A stretch of 64,000 nucleotides of DNA from Solanum dulcamara (taxonomy: Eukaryota > Streptophyta > Magnoliopsida > Solanales > Solanaceae). Location of the stretch: assembly GCF_947179165.1 (NCBI RefSeq), contig NC_077247.1:14459501-14523500 (forward strand). Reading direction: 5' to 3'. This document shows positions 1-10,760 of the stretch, one piece after another; position 1 is the first letter of the stretch; every line of letters begins with the position of its first letter. Below the pieces are notes generated by a model that did no database searches, had not been told where the DNA came from, and was given only the letters and a program-made list of their open reading frames with translations. The translations under genes and the position numbers were made by a program.

Positions 1-352
1 TGGTTGGCAGTTCTCCTTTGTTCGGAGCCTTATTTTGGTACCAATTTTTTTGTTGTACATTTGTATATGTTGGTTAAAGGTACGATGGGGCCCTGTCCTA
101 TCATATGACTAGGATATCATTCTATAGAGGTCTGTAGACTTTTGATGTGGGTTATATATATATGTTGTGGGCTTTGTGTTCTATGATGGCCTTAACGGCC
201 CTCTTGTGCTATATTTGTTCTCATACGCTCTCTAGCCACCCTTTTTTGATTTCTACTTTTGTTTATTCTACTAGCACGCTAAGTGGGGATAAGGGTATGT
301 ATGGGTACCCAACTCGGGCACCAGTAATGGCCTATGGAGTTAGGTCGTGACA
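1..352 (+). mobile_element. 3' end of a Del/Tekay-type LTR (family B), left part outside window
   Basis: The stretch ends in GGTCGTGACA, the 3' terminus of the family B LTR. Its central part (around 55-200) is the reverse complement of the terminal part of the family B LTRs at 14608-14960, 44873-45160, 48145-48430 and 51754-52030, including the phrases around 'tagaggtctgtagac' and 'gcctatggagttaggtcgtgaca'. The next base belongs to a different, minus-strand element, so either this LTR inserted into that element or a deletion joined them. Short open frames inside it have no recognisable product. Confidence 0.7.
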
Positions 353-1000
353 ATCCACAAGACGATCCAACATTTGCTCCATGAAAGGAATAGAGAAGTG
401 GTATTGTTTTGTGCAAGTATTCAATTTTTGATTGTTTATGCATACCATTTAACCAATAACTGGCCGCATCGATATAAGTTTATTCTTTTCATTCAGAAGA
501 ATCATCATCCCACCTTTCTTAGGGTGTCATTACACCGGGCTCAACCATTTACAATTAGCAATGGGATATATAACACCCGTATCAAGCCACTTAATAATTT
601 CTTTCTTCACTACCTCTTGTATAGGAGGGTTCAACCTCTGTTGGTGCTCAATACTCAGTTTGCTATCACTAGACAACTTATATTACGAGTGCGTACACCA
701 GGAGGAATACCTATTATATTAGCAATTTGTGCACCCGATAGACTTCATAAACTTTTTCAATACACTCACAAGAGCTTATACTTGCTCATCAACAAAATCA
801 CAACTATAATGACAGGCAAAGTACCATTTTCCCATAAGAAAACATATTGAAGGTGAGAAGGAAGTACATTGACCTCAAGCTTTGGCGGCTTATCAATAGA
901 AGGTTTTGCGGGTAGTGTATCGCTATTTCTAAAATCAATATCTAACATAATGAGGTTCTTGGGGTAAGAGCCAATTCTCGAGAGTGAAACCATTACTTCA
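353..1000 (-). pseudogene. reverse transcriptase N-terminal part, degenerate
   Basis: Minus-strand reading in shifting frames gives the typical run-up to a Ty3/gypsy RT. It includes a 'LEVNVLPSHLQYVFL' block, an 'IEHQQRLNPPIQEVVKKE' type helix, a 'GVIYPI' and 'SPVQCHPKK' stretch, and near the break 'FSIPFMEQMLDRL', which lies just before the catalytic palm. The palm with its YxDD-type motif is not present because the sequence changes at 352. In the living element this enzyme copies genomic RNA to cDNA in the virus-like particle. Frameshifts and stops are frequent. Confidence 0.75.
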
Positions 1001-1002
1001 CC

Positions 1003-1796
1003 TTAGTTGGGAATTTCTTCCTTATCAAAGTTCAATAATACAACTGCTAATGATTCCCCAACACTAAAGACTTGTTGCACACTTGCAACTGCTTCATCAA
1101 TGACATCAATAAATGAGATTACATGAAGATCATTAGGCCTCTTCATCAACTTGAACACATTAACTGTGACTTTCTCACCATTAACCCAAAACTTGAATTC
1201 ACCACTCTCCACATCAACTAGTGCTCTTTCAGTAGCGAAGAAGGGCATAGCAATAATAATGGGCACCTCAGCTTCAATCTCACAGTCAAGAATAATGAAA
1301 TCTGTTGGAGATATGAATTTATCAACCTTCACCAAGATTTCATAGAGAATGTTGGTAGGATGTTTGATAGATTGATTGGCCATGAGTAGCCGCATTGTAG
1401 TGGGCTTGGGCTCACCCAAACCATAACATTACTTGACATAATTAAGCTACAGCTATGAGACACTTTTGTGGTTTCAAAGTCCATGCTATGCTTTTTCATC
1501 ACTAAATCATTCATAGACTTTGCATACCCGGGCATCTACAATAATGACTTAACCAATAGCAATTTAATAGAAAGAGTCTTGAAGATGAAGAGGAACTTTT
1601 GAAACTTAACATCCTCATCTTTCTTTTTCAAGGGTTGAGGGAACAGAGGCTTTACTTTAGGAAGTGGCTTTGTAGTAACCACCAGTAGGACAACTCCCAT
1701 ATTATATTTTTAAGAAACACCAAAATCAACAACCTCGGTGTATCTTTCGCTCTTTGGGGATGCTTCATAGCTTAGATCTTCATCTAACTCATCACT
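1003..1796 (-). pseudogene. gag-protease linker and retropepsin region, active-site block missing
   Basis: From 1796 downward the minus strand reads 'FPQPLKKKDEDVKFQKFL' then 'MPGYAKSMNDLVMKK' (about 1535-1480), the linker that precedes the retropepsin fold in Athila-type polyproteins. The C-terminal half of the protease follows at 1419-1003: 'GEPKPTTMRLLMANQS', 'ILYEILVKVDKFI', 'FIILDCEIEAEVPIII' and 'PFFATERALVDVESGEFKF'. Family members carry a catalytic D-[LT]-G-A block between these parts. Here the sequence jumps from 'SLIMSSNVMVW' straight to 'LGEPKPT', so about 35 residues including the catalytic aspartate appear deleted, with a frameshift at the join. Confidence 0.8.
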
Positions 1797-3330
1797 TTAG
1801 AATACCATGGTCTTACCCATTCTTGAACTAGCTGATTGATCATTTAGTACTTCATTAGTGACAAATTTTCCACTCTTTTTCAAAATAGCCATACATTGTG
1901 CATTGGTGATCTTAGGAATTTCCATAGTGTCACCTAGGAGACCACTTTTTGTCCTCAGATTTAAATGGGCTGAAATCTTGCCCATTTGAGACTCTAGTTG
2001 CTTAATTGACGCTAAATATGAAGTGATTGTTTGGTTTAAGGAGGAAAAATCAGATTTCATCTCCTTTAGCACCTTTTCCGAGCCCTCAACCATATTTAAA
2101 ATTCTAACCAACATATTTTCTGTTCGAAAGTTTTTGGAATAGGCATTCATCTCCTTGGGCTTTTTATTAGGAGAGACATATCTATCACAATATTCATGAT
2201 CTTCTCTTCAAGTATTACCTCGGTCGTGTCAATTCCTCTCTCTCCAATAACTTTCTAATCCTTGTTCCAACCTTGGTTCCTACCCGGCCTTGGATAGGTT
2301 GGATGAGAACCCCGAGACTGATTTTCTAGAAATTGCACTTCTTTGTTGTACATGGCATCGAACATTCCATCCTCCAGATTCACCCCAACATTTGCATGTA
2401 CGACATTTAGTTCTTTGTATCCTCTACCCATAATATGTTTGGAGATCAAAATAAGTTGAGTCATCATTTTCTCCATATTTTCATCTCGTTCATAGTTCTT
2501 CTAAATTTGTTCCTTAGTCATCTCAAAGTGAACATAAGACACATGGTCATCTCGACTGTGCCAAGTATGATTGATTTTCATTATTTCATCAAGCAACGCC
2601 AAAGAAAAGGCAAAGGGTTAGCGTATGATTCCACCCCTAATAACTTTATCTGCTACGCCTTTGTTCACCGTATCAAGACTATAGTAGAAATACTGTAGCA
2701 ACACATTGTCTAGTAGCCCATGAGTAGGATATTGCAAGATCAACTTTTGGAACCTAAGACAAGTCTCATGAATTGGTTCCCCATCAACCCTCTTGAAGTT
2801 CTAGATGTTATCTCTCAATTTTAGCATCTTGAAAGGTGGGAAAACCACTCATAAAATGTTGTTATAAGCTTATCCCAAGAAGTGATGGAATCTCTCAGTA
2901 GTTCCCCTTACCACTTGGTAGCCTCCCTCATAAGAAAAAAGGGAAACAACCTTAACCGAATAGACTCCTGCAATATGTTCTTGAAAGAGAAAATACTGCA
3001 CACATCAATGAAGTATTGGATATGGTCATGAGGATCTTAATGAGCGATGCCCCTAAAGAAGTCCTTTATTTGAAGAAATTGCAATATAATACCAATCACG
3101 TGGAATATTGCATTACCCACAGTTGGGGATACCTTTATAACTCTAGCAAATCCCATTTGATAAATATTGACATCGTTCATGTTCCTGATGTCATCATTTA
3201 TGACCCTAGAATTACTTCTATAAATGCTCATTTCTTTGCCTAGCAAAGACAAAAAGAAGAAATGATAGTTACGGAGTCCTACTATAAATACCTTGATCAC
3301 AAACAACTTCAATAAAGAAGTCTAATCACT
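1797..3330 (-). pseudogene. Gag (capsid) polyprotein, frameshifted
   Basis: The minus strand carries the Retrotrans_gag capsid region around 2850-2620 ('NFKRVDGEPIHETCLRFQKL', 'YPTHGLLDNVLLQYFYYSLD'). A C-terminal region follows at 2476-2255 ('MEKMMTQLILISKHIMG', 'YNKEVQFLENQS', 'TYPRPGRNQGWNKD'), then a helix-rich segment at 2150-1797 ('SSLNQTITSYLASIKQLESQMGKISA'). Gag builds the virus-like particle. At least three frames are needed to follow it and stops interrupt it. The wording strongly resembles Athila/Tat gag proteins of other plants; that part is from memory of the family. Confidence 0.82.
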
Positions 3331-3333
3331 ATT

Positions 3334-3350
3334 ACCCGGCAATGACGCCA
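3334..3350 (-). other. primer binding site for tRNA-Asp, degenerate
   Basis: The plus strand shows ACCCGGCAATGACGCCA, which matches 14 of 17 bases of the 3' end of plant tRNA-Asp (CCCCGGCAACGGCGCCA). On the minus strand this is where tRNA-Asp would prime first-strand synthesis. It sits directly between the LTR and gag, as expected. Confidence 0.8.
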
Positions 3351-3351
3351 T

Positions 3352-4918
3352 TTTTTTATAATGCTCAAACTACACTTCTTAAAATTCAAAGTGTAGGTGA
3401 TCCTTAGCAACATAAACCCAACATATAAGATTGGGGTCGAATCCCACAAGGAAGTTTCAAAAAGAAATTGATCAAGAATTAAGAGTGTTCTACCCTTTTG
3501 TACCGTAAAAGTTAGTGAATTGTAACATAAAATTAAATCAATACTTTCAAGATATAAATTTATAAGGGTTAACTAGATTAAAAAAAACGATCAATAACAA
3601 TTGGGTTGTAACAAGTTGTAGGAGACTTCTAGGGTAGGTGCATAGTTAAACATGTTTTTTGGATAAGGGTAAATGCACAAATCAATATTATTAATCACCA
3701 ATGGATAGGAAAAGCTTAAATTATCATATGAAAAACATCTTTCAACAACTATTCATCTATCCATGCTAGGACTTTTGAGCCTAAACATGTTTACTAACAA
3801 AACTAACCCTATCCTTAGCAAAACCTCCTCTTTCGAGAGAGATTACAATTGATAAATTCACATCTACAACTATCTGTCAATTCAACCACTTCATATCACC
3901 TTTTCAAGCTAAGATGAAGATCTAGCATAGAAATATGTTTGGAACCATAAATCATAAATGAATATATATCAAATTAACAAAACCCATATCAAATTATCAA
4001 ATATTGAGATGAGACAAAAACCCAAATCCAAAATAACAAGTTAACAACATAAGAACCCCCTTAGAAGGGTGGGGTTTATCTATAAAATTAATTGTCTTCC
4101 ATTGAATTCAGGAACGTATCACTTCCAAATTCCAATGCCCAAGCTTAAACTCCCACTAATTACCCCAAGAGAAATGTAAAAACCCCAAACTAAAGGGAAT
4201 ACTCTATTCTTAGATTCTTATCAATGCAAAAACATCCTCCTTTTGGACTTTGAAAATTAATTTATACTTTATCAGAACACATGCCAAAATCTCATACACA
4301 GACTACTTTAGTGACATTAGTCATTCCCATTGAAGTGGTCGGTGAGTCGCCAACTTAGTTCCTATACTAGCCAGTTGGCGATCTCAATCCTTCTCGCACA
4401 TTCATTCGGTGTGTTACCATTTTGTACTTTTTCTTTGATATTTTATCACCCAGTTTCCAGATGGCTCAGATCTTTTGGGGGAGTTCAGTCGAGCTCGCCT
4501 TTTAAGTTCGTAAGTTTCTATCTAGACTTCATTATCACATTTTGAGCTTTTACTCCAACAAATATTTTAGATGCTTTAGGCAAGCACGATACTCCTTGCC
4601 TTTAGCATTCGGCGAGTCACCGATAATCCATTTCCTAGATGATTGGACTTGGTAAATAGCCTTGGTTTCAGGACATGTTTCTGAGCTTCAGGGCACTCTT
4701 GGTAAGTCGCCGAAGGCTCATTGCGGGCTTTAGTGTACATTTTTCCCATTTTTGCCACATTATAGCTCATTTCTTCCAAATCATGCTCATGCCTTATCCT
4801 TGACTCCTCTTATCTGGAAAATATTACTTTAAGGTCAGTATTGGACATAATATAGGCAAATAGGACACTATTTCATTGAGTTTTGAGCCTTAAATGAGTC
4901 CAAATTCCTGACTCATCA
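3352..4918 (-). repeat. 5' LTR of the Athila/Tat-like element
   Basis: This interval lies directly beyond the tRNA-Asp primer site. On the minus strand it starts TGATGAGTCAGGAATTTGG. It contains scattered short inverted words built on 'ggcgagtcgcc' and 'cggtgagtcgccaact' (4340, 4610, 4690), typical of LTRs in this group. No second LTR copy is in the window because the 3' side of the element is lost. The outer boundary is placed at a CA end and is approximate by a few bases. Confidence 0.7.
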
Positions 4919-5560
4919 TTCTTTAACTCTTTTTCCTTTCTCTATGTGTTCTATCTCTTCTCTCTTATTTCTTGTTCTACCTTCTGTTAACTCCTATTTA
5001 GTTGTGGTATTTACCTTATAATATGTTATTTATTCATGTTTTATCTATGGAGCTCAGTCACCTTATATCTATTAGGTGTTATTCATTTAGTACTACAAAT
5101 CTTCACCCTTCAAATTATACTACATGTCATCACCGGTGATTTGGACTTGTGCGGGGAAGCTTTTGATTTGGAGATTTTGTGAGATCCTGGCATTTGGATT
5201 TGCAAGTTTCCATCTATTTTGGACTAAGACTAGTCTTAACTTGCTTTTGAAGACTTCTTGTATCCATTTTGTATTTGTATAAGCGTTGTACACTTATTTT
5301 GATCACATACTCAAATATCGACTGATGTTATGTCGTGGGGATGGTTCTTTGTAGATATATTATTATTGTTTTTTAATTCTTGTTATTTCTATCTATTCTC
5401 TTGCTATCCTTTTGATTATATTTCACTTGATAGTTTATTGCTCCTAGCTTCAGTCTATGAATTAGGCTTACCTACTAATGGGATGGAGTATGTGCCATCA
5501 AGACAACAAATTTGTATAAGAGCTCTAAGTTTACCGGTATCATTGGTATGAGAGAAATGC
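4919..5560 (+). repeat. LTR fragment, chromovirus type (family C), plus orientation
   Basis: This stretch is collinear with 25980-26480: both contain 'gagctcagt', 'ggtgatttggact', 'tcaaatatcgactgatg' and 'ggggatggttctt' in the same order and spacing. It goes on to 'ggcttacctactaatggg' at about 5465, matching 37379-37400 and 55975-56000, where the same LTR type ends. It is therefore a decayed LTR 3' portion. No coding capacity is seen. Confidence 0.6.
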
Positions 5561-6473
5561 CTAGTAGAGTCTTATGGATTAGTGTGGAGATGTTTGTATC
5601 CTATTTGCAGGAGGCTATAGGGCATTTCTATAAATTTTTGTTCTTGACTCCTTATCGTATGTCCTTACTTCGAATAACCTCAAAAACTGATATTTTGGAA
5701 TCCACTCTCTCTTAGATGGATAGCACGAGGTTTTTGGTGGATACATTCAAAGCATCAGCACATTCTACTAGAGTTTTGGTAGATGGTTCTCAGGAAGAGA
5801 TGGGTTGATTCCTTAGCAGGGTTTGTCATTATTATCGAAGTATGTCTTGTGATTTCTTGAGTAGGTTAGCCATAACCCCACTCTAGTTAGCATCAGAGTA
5901 TTTAATTCTTTTTGAGTCTACCTTTCGCCAAAAAGTGAGCCTTATGAGGGTGTAAGACCCTGGAAGTTAGAAAGAAAAACAAAAGGAAATTATCAAAAGA
6001 ATTGTAGCTTTTGCGGTTCACGAGGCCTTTTAATGGGTAGTAGTGCTTACTACAGAATGCAGAAGGTGTTGTGGGAGGGTACTGGAAATAGAAAGAAAAG
6101 TAGAATGGTTTTTAATTAAGAGTTTGTGGGACTTGGGAAGCACCACGGACTATAGAGTGGTCCGTGAACTCAAAGCGTCAAGGACCAAATAAGGTTCATT
6201 TCCACAAGTTGTTGTATGGGCTATTGAAAGCTACACTGACCGTAGAATGGTCCATGTAGGAGAGGCTATTGGACTCTAAGGAAAGGGACACTCTACGAAT
6301 GGACTACCACTCATGAAGCTTTTAATATACTGTAATGTCCCATTGAAGTCAGTCCTTTAGAGATTAAAGACCCTCAAATTTCACAAGCCACTTCACGGAC
6401 CATGGAGAGTTTAACGGTCCATGAGTAGTGTCTGTTTAAGTGACCCATTTAGTGATTTTTCATGGGGAATTTT
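5561..6473 (+). repeat. LTR-like fragment with inverted 'cacggacca/tggtccgtg' words
   Basis: There is no recognisable gene. A TGTAAGACCCTGG start-like string lies near 5951. From about 6010 to 6440 the DNA repeatedly shows the words 'cacggacta', 'gtggtccgtg', 'atggtccatg' and 'acggaccatgg' in both orientations. A similar vocabulary appears at 38440-38760. Such inverted-word LTRs are common in Solanaceae gypsy elements. The stretch stops where a new LTR begins at 6474. Confidence 0.45.
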
Positions 6474-8059
6474 TGTAACACCCCGTACATTTCAACCTAT
6501 GTACAACTAATTTAGTATTGATGAAAGTATTTAAACTCTAGAAGTAAGGTGGTAATAAAGCATAAATTTTATAGTTGAGTGTTACGTTTAAGTAAAGCGA
6601 ATAGGATTTGGTAAATGGGGCAAAATAAGTAAGGTGCTTGATTGACTAAATTAAGCTAGTACGTAAAAAGTAATTGCATCACCTACTTAGACGTTTTGAA
6701 TAACTTAATAAGAGGATTTAGCTGCATCACCTACCTAAGCTAAATATATTTAATAAGGGGAAATAGGTGCATCACCTAGTTTTACATTTGAGCACCTTAA
6801 AATAGCTGAGTAGGTAGATCCCCAACTTAGAATTTTGTGGCAAAAAATGAATAATATATTGGTGGTAAAGTACTCATAATAAAGGGTCATATTTTGTTCA
6901 TATATCTCTTCATTCTTACACATAAAATCAGATTTAACTCCAACACTCTCCCTTTCTCTCAAAGCTCATTCTAGGGTTCTTGAAGAAATCTCATTTCAAG
7001 CCAAGGTAAGTAGAAATCATACATTTTTAGCTAGATTCTTTCAGAGAAGATTAGGATTTGATGTTGTTCATGCTTAAATTATGGAGCATACCTTTCCCCA
7101 AGTTGACTGCACAACCTTTCTTTGTTATTAAAATATTTTTCTCTTCTTATTTAGTTTAAGTGTGAAAAGTACTTTAAGATCTTGAGGAAGTACAAGTTAA
7201 GAGAACAATTTCCAGAATTGAAGGTAAGTTACTGCACCAATTTTGTCCCTCTCTTTATGTGTATGTTTGGATGGAGAATTTTTGTTAATAACTCATAGGA
7301 GGGTGATCAAAAGCCCTGAGTTTAATATTTTTTTATTGTGCTGAATAATTTTGGGGTTGTTTAGGAGTTGTATATATGCTTGGTTTTTGGGAAGTAGCGG
7401 GTGACCTCATAGAACGGTTGAATGGAGTTATAATAAAGTATGAAAGGAGGGTGTGATACACCACTTAACTGGAGGGGGGGGTTATGGGAGTTTGTTGTCT
7501 GCCATATTTTGGGTATACTATTTTGTGTGTTGTGGAGTCTTTGAGTTTCGGGAACCTTATAAGAATGTTGTATAATATAAAAAAATATTAGAGAAGAAAG
7601 CAAGGAAAGAACACCCTTGATTTGATAAGTTATGGGTTGATTTTCTGGTTACTGTTTGAGGGAGATAAAGTAATCTAAATTGTTTGATTAGCTACTAATA
7701 ATAGTTTTACTAATTATTTTATTGTAGATAACTAATCCCAAGGACCGAAGATTAAATCATTGTAATACATGAGTCATGCTGCAAAGTATGTAAGGCTATT
7801 CAATTTCATATTATTTGGCATGAAGTCCTATATATTGAGCACTAACAAAGTGAGCTTTCTAAGTGATCTTCATGGTGAAGTATATGGTGTTATGATGTAC
7901 AATATCAAGTGTAGTTAATGATTATCCTTTTATTGTTCATGGTTTCACAAATATTTTGAACTACTCATATGGGTTCATTATCCTATATTGATGTGTTTAT
8001 ACTATTAAGTACTAGTATGACAAAGGTACTCTAAATAGTAATTTTCACGAGTTATCAAT
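6474..8059 (+). repeat. LTR, chromovirus type (family E), copy 1
   Basis: It begins TGTAACACCCCGTACATTT, a classic chromovirus LTR start. It shares an ordered series of blocks with the second copy at 56344-58650: short 'accta..' runs after the start, a pyrimidine-rich 'ctctcccttt' stretch, 'aggtaagt'-like words and a late 'aagtatgtaaggcta' block. No second terminus is recognisable; at about 8060 the sequence changes to the end of an unrelated LTR family. It has no coding capacity. Confidence 0.6.
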
Positions 8060-8174
8060 TTAATTTAGCAAAAATGGTTAATTGACAAGTTCCTGTGGGT
8101 TCAACATTCGGCTTCTAAAAAGAGCCATTATATTACTTGTGAGTCCGTGTACACTTGCCTGTGTTTTGGTAGCA
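8060..8174 (+). repeat. terminal 115 bp of the element D LTR, plus orientation
   Basis: The stretch is closely similar to the reverse complement of 23862-23975. Shared words include 'tttagcaaaaat', 'ggttaattgacaagt', 'cctgtgggttc', 'aaaaagagccat', 'acttgtgag' and 'gtgttttggta'. It ends GGTAGCA, matching the GGTATCA LTR end of element D. No primer binding site follows, so it is an isolated LTR tip. Confidence 0.75.
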
Positions 8175-9794
8175 CGACATTCTACAAAAACATGTGAAAA
8201 TGCTCAGTGAATGTTAGCATGCCATCACCAACTTCCAAACAAGGTACACGTAATCCAAAATGGAACATCAAGTCTTACCATATAACAAGGCAAAGGAACC
8301 ATACCTGGGATCCAATCCCTCCATGAATACGACCTCGGGCCCAATAATATAATACTAGTCAATAAGGCATCACAACCTAATGCCAACCATAAAGAGAAGT
8401 AATAGTGGATTGGCTCAAAATTAGATAGGGGTACAAATATATCTAGGATCAATGACTTACCCCAAGTATGCCACTTCAGGTCCCAACGGGCACAGCTAAG
8501 CAAAACCTATGGCTACAACGAGACTCTAAAGTCTCAAAACTAGCACAACATACACCATTCATAAAAAACCCTATTGAAAGTCATGCCTAGCTTTAAGGAT
8601 GGTACACCACATGATAAAGAATCTAAGGCACAAACCTAGATGAGGCCATCAATAACAATCCTAAAAGGATAATAATGCTAAGAGAATACCACAATAGAGG
8701 CTATGGCCTAAACTAAGGATTTCACTAGACTATTCTAGTCTAACCAAGAAAATGGAAAGTGAAGAGGAAAACCCTATTGTCAGCAAGTACCAATCTAAAA
8801 TCATATGTAATATATACTAAATGATATCTAATAAAGCTAAGTCAAAGTGGGAGACTGTAGCCTACCTTGAAGCCAATCACACGCTCTCTAAATCCTCTTA
8901 TTTGAAGGTTTCAACCTCTGAATCACCTCCAATTGCCATCACACTAAAAATATGGATTACGACATCAATACAAACATTTTTATACAAAAATTGCATTTCT
9001 TGAAGACAGGCCCAAAAGATTGTAAGACCCACGTTGAAAATCCCAAAATCGACTACGTAAAAAGGTTCATTTGAGTATACTGAACTTGTTTCCCAAAATG
9101 GTTTAACATTTGATTCTCAAAATGGAGAAATCAACTCAAGTAATTATTTTTACCATTAAAGCTTAAGAAGAGAGAGGGAAACCAGTCCCATTAGAATGGA
9201 AATTATGTCAAACTACAAGTTTCTAGCGTCCCCCAAACACTCCAATGTGTTGCCACAAACTTTTCGATCACTCTAGACTTTCAATTACCCTAAATAGAAT
9301 CTCCTAACTCAAGCTATTGTAGTTTGAAGTTAAGAGAATAAGCTTAAAAATGGGTCTTTGATGGACTTTAAGTTGCCAGGAATTAACCCTCCACAAAACA
9401 TGGAGCTTCCGTGCCTGCGAACACGGAGAAACAAATACTTGCTGCACTAGCAACAGTGCACAATACACTTCCAAGTTGAGGAAAAGTCCTGATAGGGGCT
9501 CGAGACTCGTTCAGAACCCCGTCAATGAAAATCAACAATGCTACCCTACTAAATTCAATTTTTTAGACTCAGCAATGCATTCAAAACTTCCATCTAGTGT
9601 TATCTCGATAAAAAAGGGTCTTACAGTCAAGCACTATTTTAAGACAAAATCCACAAAGAGACTCGAAACGAGGTCGGATTCCTCGGGAATCGTATGAAAG
9701 GTTTTTCTTGACCAAAATCGACATTTTAAAGCTAACCACACTGACGAAATTTCAATGCAAGAACATTTACTATAAATATTTGGCTTCTTAATGA
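8175..9794 (-). repeat. unclassified LTR-like DNA
   Basis: No protein domain can be read in any frame. The texture (AC-rich plus strand, 'tgtaagacccacgtt' at 9019, CpG-containing runs around 9400-9700) is that of decayed LTR in reverse orientation, but no terminus or second copy in the window supports this. Short open frames here look like chance. Confidence 0.3.
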
Positions 9795-9995
9795 TTGCAT
9801 CTAAGTAAGCTCTACTCCATTGAAGGACGAGGATGAAGGTTTAGAAACTCCAAGGAGGCCCATAACAAGATCTCAAACCATGGAGTTCAATGATAAGTTC
9901 AATGGGCTTCAATCATTGATCTAAAGGTATCTTATTATGGAAGAAGAGTTCAAGCCCAAGAGAGATTAATTATCCAAATGCTACAATTATTTGGT
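9795..9995 (+). pseudogene. C-terminal tail of a Ty3/gypsy polyprotein
   Basis: In one frame from about 9850 the plus strand reads 'RRPITRSQTMEFNDKFNGLQ', then 'SLI', a stop, and 'RYLIMEEEFKPKRD'. A 'GPITRS' motif followed by a helical tail is the usual end of many plant Ty3/gypsy Pol proteins. Only the tail is present and two stops break it, so it is a remnant. The 240 bases after it hold no gene and run into the LINE-1 tail. Confidence 0.6.
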
Positions 9996-10235
9996 GTCCA
10001 AAAATTTATGGCCAAGAGGAGGAATACTGGGGTCCAAAGTTCATCCTTGAATAAGTTCAAAGTGGTGTAGAAAAAGGATCAAACCAACCCAAATTGAGGC
10101 CTATTTCAGCGCTTAAGTGGAGTTGAAATAAGTAACCCAATCAAGCCTAAATGGGGCTCAAAATCCAACATAAAGAGGGCCTTAATTAAGCCACAATTAT
10201 TAGGATTTTAGTTTTACCTTAGTAAACAAGCTAGG
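9996..10235. other. noncoding stretch between gypsy pol tail and LINE-1
   Basis: No gene is seen. It probably represents the untranslated end of the gypsy element whose Pol tail precedes it. It ends in AGCTAGG at 10229-10235, directly at the LINE-1 tail. Confidence 0.4.
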
Positions 10236-10760
10236 TTTTTTTATAAAATTATTTTTAATTTTAACGATCCTTGAGGGGGTCTGGGGCTTGATATAGATAA
10301 AATAAAATAAAGTACAAGTAGGGGGAAATAAACCTTACCTCCGACCCTATGGTGGTTAATAATTTGGCTAACCTACTATGGTCGACCAACTGATCCCCAT
10401 TACTAAAAACAAAACCTAGTGATACTAAGCACCTAAGAAGAGGACTCCTCCTTAATAAAAAGTAAGACTAGGAAGGCATAAATAACGGTGACTTTTCTCT
10501 TACAATTAAAAGGAAAATCAAACAAACTAATAAAAAGGCATCTTTAGCATGGCTATATACAAGAAATATATCCTAGATGAAGATGTTAATAACTAAGAAA
10601 ATTAATAAAAACAACACAAAAGAACTGCAACAAAAATCAGGGTGTTTCACTGGTTCTCTTCAGTCTCCTTCTTCTGAGATTTGTCATGTACCTCTTGTCC
10701 AAGTTGTAGTGACCTTTTGCTACCTTTAGTACTTGATGCACATGGAAATAATGTTATGGT
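10236..10760 (-). other. LINE-1 3' untranslated region and A-rich tail
   Basis: The plus strand begins with a T-rich run (the tail of a minus-strand LINE). It then shows 'agtacaagtaggg', 'taccttacctcc' and 'gaggactcctcctta', which align in order with the same words in the LINE-2 3' end at 26540-26690. This supports a common 3' end. No open frame is convincing. Confidence 0.65.

Larger units (their letters stand above)
353..4918 (-). mobile_element. Athila/Tat-like Ty3/gypsy retrotransposon, truncated in RT
   Basis: Read on the minus strand the order is LTR (about 4918-3352), primer binding site (3350-3334), gag (about 3330-1800), protease region (1796-1003) and start of reverse transcriptase (1000-353). 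This is the normal Ty3/gypsy order. The tRNA-Asp primer and the gag wording are typical of Athila/Tat-type plant elements. Integrase, RNase H and the 3' LTR are missing because the element stops at the family B LTR end at 352. Frames are broken by many stops, so this is a dead copy. Confidence 0.85.

Noticed and set aside
347..850. 167-codon plus-strand open frame
   Set aside because: Antisense to the Athila-like reverse transcriptase, which reads with family motifs on the minus strand.
7000..7230. AGGTAAGT words suggesting intron 5' splice sites
   Set aside because: They occur within an LTR with no flanking exons that encode anything recognisable.
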